Assembly (NCBI GenBank): GCA_965203615.1
Contig: OZ241900.1
Location: 62,001 to 126,000, forward strand
Reading direction: 5' to 3'
Origin: VXNE01 sp965203615
GTDB taxonomy: Bacteria; Pseudomonadota; Gammaproteobacteria; Pseudomonadales; Azotimanducaceae
DNA length: 64,000 nucleotides
Positions within the stretch are counted from its first letter, which is position 1. Each line of letters starts with the position of its first letter. Of the stretch, positions 1-7,478 are shown piece by piece. Under the pieces are notes generated by a model. That model made no database searches. It was not told where the DNA came from and saw nothing but the letters and a program-made list of their open reading frames with translations. The position numbers were made by a program, and so were the translations under genes.

Positions 1-1899
1 GCCGTCGCGCGTCTCGTGCAGACCCGGACATCATCCGGGGAACTTGCTGTCGTGGCGGCGTGGGCACGCGAAACACTGGCTCGGAATCCTGAGACCACAC
101 TGGGAATCGTTGTACCCACCCTGAACCGCGAGCTGGGGCGATTTCGTACCCAGTTCCAGGCGGCATTTGACGACTTCGACGACATTGACCGTTTGGTGAA
201 CTTCGGTGGCGGCGGCCGACTCCTCGACGAGAGCGTATGCCGTGATGCGCTGCGGCTGATCGAATGGTCCCTGCGCCCCCTGCACTTCGAAGTCGTCGCC
301 ACGTTGCTTCGTTCCCGTCATGTCCTTGTGACCGGGGATGCGGCGGGCCCGCTCCCTTCCTTCCTGCCGACGTTCTTCGACCTGACGGCATACGCAGGCG
401 AAACGCATGCGCTAGCCAAACTGACCCGAAGCGCGCCGGCCCTCGAGTATCCCTCGGCCTGGGGCCGTCACTTCCGGCACCTGCTGCGCGAGAGTCGCTG
501 GCACGAGATGGACCTCGAGCGACGGGCGCACCAGGCTCGCGTGCAACTTGACTCGCTATTGCTGCGCCTCGGTGAACAGGACCCGATAGTCGGCAGATGC
601 AGCGGCGCGGAGGCATTCCGGATCCTTAGGATGATCGCCGCCACCCGCACGTTCGCCGAAAGCTCGCCGGGCGCGCCCATCCAGGTGCTGAGTCGAGAAG
701 ACTCTGTCGGCCTCACTTTCGACAGGATGTGGGTGTTGGGGGCCGACGATGTGAGCTGGCCGGGGCCGTCGGATCCGAACCCACTCGTTCCAACGCGGTT
801 GCAAAAGGAGATTGGCGTCCCGCGAGTGACCCAGGCCGACGAACTCGACTGGGCCCGCAACACAACGAAGTCCTGGCTGGCCAACGCGCGGGAAGCGACT
901 TTCAGCTATGCCGAAACCGACGGCGACGCCGAGCGGGGACCGAGCCGGCTTCTGCCGCAACTCCGTCCCATCCATGCTCGCGCAGTCTTGAGCGATCCTT
1001 TGCTCGCCAGGTACCGGCACCCCTACATGCGACGCGGGGCAGTCCAACTCGAGACGCGAGTCGACGAATGTGGCTCGAAGCTTGCGTCGCCCATCGTGGT
1101 GGACGGCGGGGTTTCCGTTTTGCGGGACCAGTCCATCTGCCCTTTCCGGGGCTATGCGATCCACAGGCTCGACCTGTCCGGGTCGCGGGCGCCTCACAGT
1201 CTCCCCGATGCGCTTGACCGGGGCGCGTTGGCGCACGAAGCCGTCGCGCGCTTGTTCGCGGCCCACCGCACGACGAGCGAACTGCTTGCCCTGTCAACCG
1301 ATGATCTCCGCGCCGTCGCCACCGATGCCGTCGATGCGCATGGCACCCGCTGGCCGGAAGCGTTCCGCGAACACGAGACCGGGAGGCTGGCATCGCTACT
1401 CGCAGGGTGGCTGCAAATCGAACGGGAGCGGGCGCCGTTCGAAGTACAGGCGGTAGAAGGCCCCGCTTCCATCGAGCTGGGCGGGCTCGGGTTTCGGCTC
1501 CGGCCGGACCGGCGCGACCGGACGGACGACGGCCAGGTTGTCCTGATCGATTTCAAGACTTCTCCCGCAACGGTCATGGACTGGCGCCCGCCCCGTCCAA
1601 GGGAACCACAACTTCCTCTCTATGCGACGGCTGGACCGGATGCCAATGCGGCCGCTTTCGCGCAACTCGTGCCCGATGCCATCCGCCTTGTCGGTGTCGC
1701 AGACGACGTGCCGGGGTTTACTCGTCCAGGCCGGCTCGGTGCCGGCGATTTCGAAACCCTGAAGTCCCTTTGGCACGATGCGCTGCTGGTCCTGGCCCGG
1801 GAATACAGGGACGGCCTGGCGACGGTCTCGCCGCAGAGATCAACCGATTGTCGAAACTGCCATCTGCACTCACTGTGCCGGGTATTCGAAACAACGTGA
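1..1899 (+). CDS. AddB-like PD-(D/E)XK nuclease, probable DNA repair protein (5' end outside window)
   Basis: Inferred role: nuclease partner of the UvrD-type helicase encoded next, together processing double-strand DNA ends like AddAB/RecBCD. The frame is open to base 1, so the start lies upstream; at least 632 residues are visible. The C-terminal half has a PD-(D/E)XK nuclease core with the motif VLIDFKTS near base 1545. Cysteines frame it as in AddB/Dna2 iron-sulfur nucleases: one in SICPFRGY (about base 1138) and three in CRNCHLHSLC (bases 1849-1878, spacing C-x2-C-x5-C). Seen: the cysteine layout and nuclease motif. Known: this matches the family annotated as probable DNA repair protein beside an AddA-like helicase in proteobacteria. 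The stop overlaps the next start as GTGA, indicating translational coupling. Confidence 0.85.
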   Translation, partial: AVARLVQTRTSSGELAVVAAWARETLARNPETTLGIVVPTLNRELGRFRTQFQAAFDDFDDIDRLVNFGGGGRLLDESVCRDALRLIEWSLRPLHFEVVATLLRSRHVLVTGDAAGPLPSFLPTFFDLTAYAGETHALAKLTRSAPALEYPSAWGRHFRHLLRESRWHEMDLERRAHQARVQLDSLLLRLGEQDPIVGRCSGAEAFRILRMIAATRTFAESSPGAPIQVLSREDSVGLTFDRMWVLGADDVSWPGPSDPNPLVPTRLQKEIGVPRVTQADELDWARNTTKSWLANAREATFSYAETDGDAERGPSRLLPQLRPIHARAVLSDPLLARYRHPYMRRGAVQLETRVDECGSKLASPIVVDGGVSVLRDQSICPFRGYAIHRLDLSGSRAPHSLPDALDRGALAHEAVARLFAAHRTTSELLALSTDDLRAVATDAVDAHGTRWPEAFREHETGRLASLLAGWLQIERERAPFEVQAVEGPASIELGGLGFRLRPDRRDRTDDGQVVLIDFKTSPATVMDWRPPRPREPQLPLYATAGPDANAAAFAQLVPDAIRLVGVADDVPGFTRPGRLGAGDFETLKSLWHDALLVLAREYRDGLATVSPQRSTDCRNCHLHSLCRVFETT

Positions 1900-4800
1900 A
1901 CCGCGTTCTCGACGACAGCGCGGCCCGAGACCTTGCCGTAGATCCACGCCATTCGGTCATCCTCCAGGCCCCCGCCGGTTCCGGCAAGACATCGCTGCTC
2001 GTACGCCGCTACCTGGCACTCCTCGGCCACGTCGAGCATCCCGAGCAGATCCTCGCCATCACGTTCACACGCAAGGCCGCGAACGAGATGCGCCAGAGGG
2101 TACTGCGGGAACTTGAAACGCGTGCGGAGAACGCCCTGGCGGCCATCGACCGGGATGCGGAGTCGGGCTGGCATCTTCTCGACCAACCCGAACGGATGAA
2201 AATACAGACCATCGACGCCTTCGCTCTCAGCCTGGCGCGACGGATGCCCGCCGGAAGCCGCTTCGGTTTCGACGCCGATTTCGTCGAGGACGCCGACGCT
2301 GTTTACGCCATAGCCGTGGACCGGCTGTTCGAAAGACTCCGCGGCGATGCGGCGGCACCGGTGCTCGCTGAGGTCCTTGCCCTGATCGACAACGACTACG
2401 AGGAAGCGCGTGGCCTGCTGACGGCAATGCTGGCGCGGCGCGATCAGTGGCTGGACCCGATCGTTGCCGTGGCGCAACACGCGGAGCAGCCGGACATCGT
2501 AGCCGCAAACGTCGAAAGTGCCATCCACACGCTGAACCAATCGATGATCGCGAGAGTCCGCGATGACGTTCCCCGGCAGTTGCTCGATGCCCTCGGGGAA
2601 AGCACCCGGTTCGCCGCCACACAATCGAACCGGGAATTCTCGCGCGGTCCGCTCGACGCCGACGACATCGACGCCTGGCGTGCCGCTGCGAAGCTCCTCA
2701 CGACGGAAAGGGGCACGGCCCGCCGGCGTCTCAACGCGCGCGACGGCTTTCCAACGAGCGCAAGAGAAGAGAAGGCGCATGCCATTGAGGTGATCAAGGC
2801 GCTCGACGCGCATGGTGCCACGCCGCATTTCGCTGCTATCAGGGCCGCTCCCGCCAGCGCGTTGCCCGATGCCGAACGAAGGGCCATCACCTGTTTCGCC
2901 GTTGCGCTTTCGCTGCTGAAAGTGGAACTCGACGCGGTGTTCAGCGATCTCGGCGCGGTCGACTTCCCGGAACTGATCATCAATGCGCGCCGGGCGCTCG
3001 AACGCGAAGGCGCGCCTACGGACCTTGCGCTCGCCCTGGACTACCGGATATCCCACATGCTCGTGGATGAATTCCAGGACACTTCGCTGGGACAGTACCG
3101 CCTTCTGCAGACCCTGACGGAGTCGTGGCACGAGGGCGATGGCAACTCGTTTTTCGCCGTGGGCGACCCGATGCAGTCGGTCTACCGGTTTCGAGACGCC
3201 GACGTGCGCCTGTACCAGGAGACATTTGCCCGAGGAATCGCGCAAGTGCCGCTGCGCCGACTGCAACTGACAAGCAATTTCCGCTCCCGCGCCGGCCTCG
3301 TGGATTGGTGCAACACGACTTTCGGGGCACTGCTGCGCCCCGATTCCATCGACCAGGTGGGCCACCAGCCATCCGTCCCCGCGACGGCGGCCGGCGGCGA
3401 AGTACGAGCGGTCGTGTCTCTCGAAGACGCCGCTGGCCACCGACAGATCGGCGCCGTTGTTCAGCGGATTCTCGAAATCCAGCGGAAGAGCCCCGAGGAC
3501 TCCATCGCCGTTCTCGTGCGGGCGCGAACCGCCCTCGCAGGTCTGTTGCCCGCACTGCGAGGCGCAGGCATTGCATGGCAAGGCAAGGACATCGAACTGC
3601 TGGCTGACACCGGCGTAGTCCGTGACCTGCATGCACTGACCCTGGCGCTTGCGGATCCGAAGGACCGCTTCGCATGGCTCTGCGTGTTGCGTTCACCGCT
3701 GGTTGGCTTGCGTCTGACCGACCTCGAGTGCGCGACGCGCGCCCAGAGTGTCGACGATATGCTGCGCGGGCGTGGTTACTCGCAGGACGGGGAACGCAGA
3801 ATCGCCCGCCTTGCCCTCGTTCTGGCCCGGCAACCGCAAGGAGGAAGCACGCGCCGCCGGGTCGAGTGGTTCTGGCTGCGCCTCGGCGGAGTCGACGCAT
3901 ACGATAGCGACACGCACCTGGACGATGCGGAACGCTACCTCGACCTGTTGGAGGAGATCGAACCGGACTCCGCGCCAAGCGCGCTGTGGTCGGCCCTTGG
4001 CCGCCTCTACGCATCTTCCTCGGCGGAGGGAAGCGGTATCGAGATCATGACGATCCACAAGGCGAAGGGGCTGGAGTTCGACCATGTCATCGTGCCGGGC
4101 CTGGAGAAGGCAACGCGCCGCCCCGATCCGGCGCTCGTACTCTGGCGCCCCGAAGGGGACAACCTGCTGATGGCAACGGCGACCTCCCGCGAAGACGGCT
4201 CACTCTACCGCTGGCTCGTTCACGAAGAACGTATTCGGGACCGGAACGAACTCGGTCGCCTGACTTACGTCGCCGCGACGCGCGCAATCAAGTCCCTGAC
4301 ATGGTTCGCCAGTCTCGAAAAGGGAGTCGATTCGCCACCGCCTCGAGAGTCCATGCTGTCGCTGATCTGGCCGTTGATCCGCGACAAGGCGGTGTTCCTG
4401 GAACCTGGACCGGACATCGATCAAACCGCGCCGAAACAGCCCAACGCGGTCAAGAGCCTGCCTGGCAGCCATGCGTGGCACCCGCCCGTCGCGCTTCCGA
4501 AAATCGCCGCCGCATCTTCCATGGAACAAACGTGTCCGGGGAGCGCCAGCGACCCGGCGCGATTGTTCCATGGTCGACGAGCGGGGCCGGGCCAGAGCCC
4601 TCAGCCGGGGAGCGCGAGGGGGAACCCCTCGCAAGAAAAAGACCGAAGCCGAAGGCGTCGGCTGTGGGGCACTCACCCGGAGATGGAGGCCACGCCTGTT
4701 CCATTGATCCTGGACCAGCCGGAAACCGCCATCGGCAATGTCGTGCATGCCGAACTCAAGCGACTCGCGTCGAGGCGACTACCCGATTCACCCGCCCACC

Positions 4801-5249
4801 TGCAGGCGCGGGAAGCGGCCTGGGATCGTCGATTGCGTCTCGAGGGCATGGCGAGACCCGAAGTGCTCGCAGAGATTCGCAGGCAAATCGCCGGCGTTCT
4901 GGACGACGAAGTCGGCCGCTGGCTTCTCGACAGTACCCGCTCCGAAGCGGAATCGGAGTCGCCGTACACGGCGCACATCGACGGCGAATTGCGCAATGTT
5001 GTCATCGATCGGGCATTCGTCGACGACACGGGTTGCCGATGGATTGTCGATTACAAGACCGCCAGGCCCGGGGAAGGCCAGGACGAGGCCGGGTTCGTAC
5101 AATCGCAACTGGCGCGTCACGCCGCGCAGCTCGCCCTGTATGCCCGTGTCCTGTCTCAATTGGACGACTCGCGCCCTGTCAGAACGGCGCTATACCTGAC
5201 AGCCCTGCCGAAACTGGTGGAGGTCGAGGCGACCCAGGCAAGTCAATAA
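1896..5249 (+). CDS. AddA-like UvrD/RecB-type helicase-nuclease
   Basis: ATP-dependent DNA helicase with a C-terminal nuclease domain, presumably acting with the preceding AddB-like protein in recombinational repair. The GTG start at 1896 overlaps the upstream TGA; 1117 residues result, typical of AddA. Visible: Walker A APAGSGKT with Lys31, the following LAITFTRKAANEMR motif, Walker B LVDEFQDTS, LTSNFRSR, the late motif MTIHKAKGLEFDHVIVPG, and a C-terminal PD-(D/E)XK signature WIVDYKTARPG. Odd feature: residues about 875-937 are encoded by a copy of the dispersed repeat found between genes elsewhere (bases 4519-4705). It falls in the linker between the helicase core and the nuclease domain and keeps the frame open. 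The reading frame also runs open upstream to 1407, but that part is a shadow of the first gene. Confidence 0.88.
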   Translation: MNRVLDDSAARDLAVDPRHSVILQAPAGSGKTSLLVRRYLALLGHVEHPEQILAITFTRKAANEMRQRVLRELETRAENALAAIDRDAESGWHLLDQPERMKIQTIDAFALSLARRMPAGSRFGFDADFVEDADAVYAIAVDRLFERLRGDAAAPVLAEVLALIDNDYEEARGLLTAMLARRDQWLDPIVAVAQHAEQPDIVAANVESAIHTLNQSMIARVRDDVPRQLLDALGESTRFAATQSNREFSRGPLDADDIDAWRAAAKLLTTERGTARRRLNARDGFPTSAREEKAHAIEVIKALDAHGATPHFAAIRAAPASALPDAERRAITCFAVALSLLKVELDAVFSDLGAVDFPELIINARRALEREGAPTDLALALDYRISHMLVDEFQDTSLGQYRLLQTLTESWHEGDGNSFFAVGDPMQSVYRFRDADVRLYQETFARGIAQVPLRRLQLTSNFRSRAGLVDWCNTTFGALLRPDSIDQVGHQPSVPATAAGGEVRAVVSLEDAAGHRQIGAVVQRILEIQRKSPEDSIAVLVRARTALAGLLPALRGAGIAWQGKDIELLADTGVVRDLHALTLALADPKDRFAWLCVLRSPLVGLRLTDLECATRAQSVDDMLRGRGYSQDGERRIARLALVLARQPQGGSTRRRVEWFWLRLGGVDAYDSDTHLDDAERYLDLLEEIEPDSAPSALWSALGRLYASSSAEGSGIEIMTIHKAKGLEFDHVIVPGLEKATRRPDPALVLWRPEGDNLLMATATSREDGSLYRWLVHEERIRDRNELGRLTYVAATRAIKSLTWFASLEKGVDSPPPRESMLSLIWPLIRDKAVFLEPGPDIDQTAPKQPNAVKSLPGSHAWHPPVALPKIAAASSMEQTCPGSASDPARLFHGRRAGPGQSPQPGSARGNPSQEKDRSRRRRLWGTHPEMEATPVPLILDQPETAIGNVVHAELKRLASRRLPDSPAHLQAREAAWDRRLRLEGMARPEVLAEIRRQIAGVLDDEVGRWLLDSTRSEAESESPYTAHIDGELRNVVIDRAFVDDTGCRWIVDYKTARPGEGQDEAGFVQSQLARHAAQLALYARVLSQLDDSRPVRTALYLTALPKLVEVEATQASQ
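4519..4705 (+). repeat. Dispersed repeat copy A, inside the AddA-like gene
   Basis: Contains the inverted pair CCATGGAAC (4519-4527) and GTTCCATGG (4565-4573), exactly 55 bases end to end, as in the copy before folD at 32148-32202. It continues with CGACGAGCGGG, then AGAGCCCTCAGCCGGGGAGCG, which is the start of the second module seen at 16664, 24994 and 27870, and with short hairpins such as GAGGGGGAACCCCTC. Ends are approximate on the right. The copy is read through in frame by the helicase gene. Confidence 0.75.
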
Positions 5250-5291
5250 GGCTTGACATTATCTCGCCGAACGCGAAAATCGGCGCCCTTG

Positions 5292-5307
5292 GACCAGTTA
5301 ACTGGTC
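5292..5307. promoter_or_regulatory. TrpR-operator-like perfect palindrome
   Basis: GACCAGTTAACTGGTC is a perfect 16-base palindrome in the 316-base gap before the DAHP synthase gene. It differs by one symmetric pair from the core of the Escherichia coli trp operator, ACTAGTTAACTAGT. As in that operator, the centre contains TTAACT, which could double as a -10 element, but no convincing -35 lies 17 bases upstream; a TTGACA at 5253-5258 is present further up with a poor -10. Role as a TrpR-type operator is inference from resemblance and from the downstream gene. Confidence 0.6.
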
Positions 5308-5318
5308 ATCCCCTGACG

Positions 5319-5438
5319 ATGGGAAGATTGCAAATGTTGGAGTGCACACGGCGTCAGACGCGCACGCGCACCGTACGAGAGTGCCGGTCGACGCTGATTC
5401 GCTGGCGACGCTACGGGTTTACCTACGTTAAGTTGTAG
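5319..5438 (+). CDS. Putative aromatic leader peptide
   Basis: Short ORF of 39 codons from ATG 5319, or 34 from ATG 5334, which has GGGAAG a few bases upstream. Its end reads RWRRYGFTYVKL: one Trp, two Tyr and one Phe codon fall within eight positions (5403-5426), that is all three aromatic end products of the pathway whose first enzyme is encoded just downstream. The stop at 5436-5438 is followed by alternative hairpins and a terminator. This is the layout of an amino-acid attenuation leader. No homologue is recognised; coding is inferred from position and composition. Confidence 0.5.
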   Translation: MGRLQMLECTRRQTRTRTVRECRSTLIRWRRYGFTYVKL

Positions 5439-5516
5439 CGCGGCTCGCTTGCGGGCAGCGCTAGCTGCCTCTTGAGTGAAAACCCCGATAGGCAGCGCCA
5501 TCGGGGTTTTTCTTTT
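5436..5516 (+). promoter_or_regulatory. Putative transcription attenuator before DAHP synthase gene
   Basis: Segments seen: GGCAGC 5454-5459 can pair with GCTGCC 5464-5469; the same GCTGCCT (5464-5470) can instead pair with AGGCAGC (5490-5496), which sits in the loop of the terminator stem CCCCGAT 5483-5489 / ATCGGGG 5500-5506, followed by TTTTTCTTTT (5507-5516). TAGCGC 5436-5441 can also pair with GCGCTA 5458-5463, and would be covered by a ribosome stalled at the aromatic codons. Mutually exclusive 1:2, 2:3 and 3:4 pairings are those of classic attenuation. Folding energies were not computed. Confidence 0.6.
5483..5516 (+). terminator. Rho-independent terminator of the leader
   Basis: Seven-base-pair stem CCCCGAT/ATCGGGG with a ten-base loop, directly followed by five T, a C and four T. 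It lies 50 bases before the ATG of the DAHP synthase gene and 230 bases after the helicase gene, so it fits conditional termination of the leader better than simple termination of the helicase transcript. Confidence 0.8.
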
Positions 5517-5565
5517 GCGCGATCAGCAAGACGCTTGCTTGGAAGTGCTCCTGGAGGAGGCACAA

Positions 5566-6627
5566 ATGGAACACAAGACGGAGAACCTCAACGTGCTGGC
5601 ACACGAAATTCTGCCGAGCCCACTCACCGTAAAGGAAACCCTGCCCGCCGCGCCGGAAGTCGCCGCGGCAGTGCTCGAAGCCCGGCGGTGCGTGCGGAAC
5701 ATTCTCGAACGGCGGGACCATCGCCTTCTCGTTGTCGTCGGGCCATGCTCGATCCACGACACCGACGCGGCGATCGAGTACGCGGGCAAACTCAACCAGC
5801 TTGCCCGGGAAACATCGGAGAGCCTGTGTCTCGTGATGCGGGCCTACTTTGAGAAGCCGCGAACCACCGTCGGCTGGAAGGGCTTCATCAACGACCCCTA
5901 TCTCGACGATACGTTCCGCATCGAGGAAGGCATTTGGCGCGCGCGCAAACTCCTGATCGACATCACCCGCATGGGCCTGCCGCTCTCGACCGAAGCGCTG
6001 GACCCGATCATGCCCCAGTACCTGCATGACCTGATCACGTGGTCCGCCATCGGGGCACGCACGACCGAGTCCCAGACGCATCGGGAGATGGCGTCGGGCT
6101 TGTCCTCCATAGTCGGTGTCAAGAACGGAACCGACGGGAGCCTCTCGGTCGCCGTCAACGCGCTGCGGTCCATGACCAAGCCGCACCGTTTCCTCGGCAT
6201 CAATCCCTCCGGGCAGGTCGCGGTCATCCACACGCGCGGCAATGAACTGGCGCACATCGTCCTGCGGGGCGGCAACGCGGGCACCAACTACGATCCCGAT
6301 TCGATCGCCGCATGCGAAAAGACGCTGCGTGAGGCCGGATTGCCGGCGAACATCATGGTCGATTGCTCGCACGCGAACTCCAACAAGGACCACCGCCAAC
6401 AGCCCGTTGTGGCGCGAGCGGTTACGCGCCAGATAGAGGACGGCAACGCATCCATCATCGGCATCATGCTGGAGAGCAATCTCGCCGAGGGCGGCCAGCC
6501 TCTCAGCGGCGACCTGCGTTATGGCGTGTCGATCACCGACGCGTGTATCGGTTGGGAGTCCACGGAATCGCTGCTGCTCGAGCTGGCGGATCGGCTCTCT
6601 CCGGCGCTCGCGCAACGGGCGGCGTGA
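5566..6627 (+). CDS. aroG: 3-deoxy-7-phosphoheptulonate (DAHP) synthase, class I
   Basis: Condenses phosphoenolpyruvate with erythrose 4-phosphate, the first step of the shikimate pathway to Trp, Phe and Tyr. ATG at 5566 is preceded by a strong GGAGGAGG; the frame is open further up to 5476 but that covers the attenuator. The 353 residues match the AroF/AroG/AroH family. Visible motifs: VVVGPCSIHD, MRAYFEKPRTTVGWKG, GARTTESQTHR, VKNGTDG, IMVDCSHANSNKDH, IIGIMLESNL. Which isozyme (Phe-, Tyr- or Trp-sensitive) cannot be told from these motifs, so the symbol is a family label. Regulation is suggested by the TrpR-like palindrome, the leader and the terminator upstream. Confidence in function is high. 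Confidence 0.95.
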   Translation: MEHKTENLNVLAHEILPSPLTVKETLPAAPEVAAAVLEARRCVRNILERRDHRLLVVVGPCSIHDTDAAIEYAGKLNQLARETSESLCLVMRAYFEKPRTTVGWKGFINDPYLDDTFRIEEGIWRARKLLIDITRMGLPLSTEALDPIMPQYLHDLITWSAIGARTTESQTHREMASGLSSIVGVKNGTDGSLSVAVNALRSMTKPHRFLGINPSGQVAVIHTRGNELAHIVLRGGNAGTNYDPDSIAACEKTLREAGLPANIMVDCSHANSNKDHRQQPVVARAVTRQIEDGNASIIGIMLESNLAEGGQPLSGDLRYGVSITDACIGWESTESLLLELADRLSPALAQRAA

Positions 6628-6666
6628 TCCCCGGACGCGCCGCGGTTCATCGAGAGAAGGCGGCAA

Positions 6667-7245
6667 CTATCGATAGTAGGCGTTTTCCGCAAAACTATGG
6701 TCGGTCGCGTCCCGGATGGCGATGAGTTCCGGAACCTGGGCGATCAGCGTCTTCTCGACGCCCTGTTTCAGCGTGATGTCGACCGCCGCGCATCCCTGGC
6801 AACCGCCGCCGAACTGCAACACCGCGGTATCGCCGTCCACCACCTCGACCAGCGTGACCATGCCTCCATGCGCCGCGAGACCCGGGTTGATCTCGTTGTA
6901 GAGCACGTAGTTGATCCGGTCTTCCAACGGCGAGTCCGGCGTGACGTTGGGTGTGCGCGCGTTCGGCGCCCGGATCGTGAGCTGCCCGCCCAAACGGTCT
7001 TCCTGGAAGTCCACGACCGCGTCCAGCAGATACGGCTCGCTGCGCTTTTCGAAATACGCCGTAAACCCGCCCATGTCCACCGCGACATCGTCGTCCTGCT
7101 CTTCGCCGGGACGGCAATACGCGATGCACGTTTCGGCATTGGGCGTGCCTGGCTGGGCTACGAAGACGCGAATACCGCAACCCTCCTCCTGCTTGGCCAG
7201 GAGTTCCTTGAGGTAATCCCTGGCGACTTCGGAAATCTCTATCAC
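6667..7245 (-). CDS. nfuA: Fe-S biogenesis protein NfuA
   Basis: Carrier that delivers 4Fe-4S clusters to apo-proteins, important under oxidative stress or iron limitation. The 192-residue length equals the usual size. It has the degenerate A-type N-terminal domain followed by the Nfu domain with the cluster-binding CxxC in FGGGCQGCAAVD. Start is GTG at 7245. No ribosome binding site is obvious; instead a hairpin with a short T run ends about seven bases before the start (see separate entry). Nearby metH and a 4Fe-4S sulfite reductase are possible consumers only in a general sense; they are on the other strand. Confidence 0.95.
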   Translation of the reverse strand: MIEISEVARDYLKELLAKQEEGCGIRVFVAQPGTPNAETCIAYCRPGEEQDDDVAVDMGGFTAYFEKRSEPYLLDAVVDFQEDRLGGQLTIRAPNARTPNVTPDSPLEDRINYVLYNEINPGLAAHGGMVTLVEVVDGDTAVLQFGGGCQGCAAVDITLKQGVEKTLIAQVPELIAIRDATDHSFAENAYYR

Positions 7246-7251
7246 CGGAAA

Positions 7252-7274
7252 ATCCCGATCAAAATGGTCGGGAT
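7252..7274 (-). promoter_or_regulatory. Hairpin directly before nfuA
   Basis: ATCCCGA (7252-7258) and TCGGGAT (7268-7274) form a perfect seven-base inverted repeat with a nine-base loop. Read toward nfuA it is followed by TTTT and ends seven bases before the GTG. It could be an attenuator-like terminator, a translation-control hairpin or a protein site. The rest of the gap to metH (to 7478) shows no feature I can name. Confidence 0.4.
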
Positions 7275-7478
7275 ATCTTAGCGGATCGCATTCCCCGCGT
7301 CTGCACGATCTCCGCGTTCCCGCGTACCCCCGTGAGCCTGGCTGAATGAAACCAAGTCATGTTGTGCCGTCGCAACTTCAATTGCGCTCTCTTTCTCGCG
7401 GGGTAGTCTGGCGCGTTGCCCTAGTCTGAAATGACATCGGCCTGGAGCGATATCCGGGCCGGATTCAGCGCGCAAACG

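Noticed and set aside
5483..5516. Simple transcription terminator of the helicase operon
   Set aside because: It lies 230 bases beyond that gene and 50 before the DAHP synthase ATG, with alternative pairing segments and a leader ORF, so attenuation explains it better.
7275..7478. SAM, SAH or cobalamin riboswitch before metH
   Set aside because: Looked for the conserved cores and saw none; the gap is also short for a cobalamin element.
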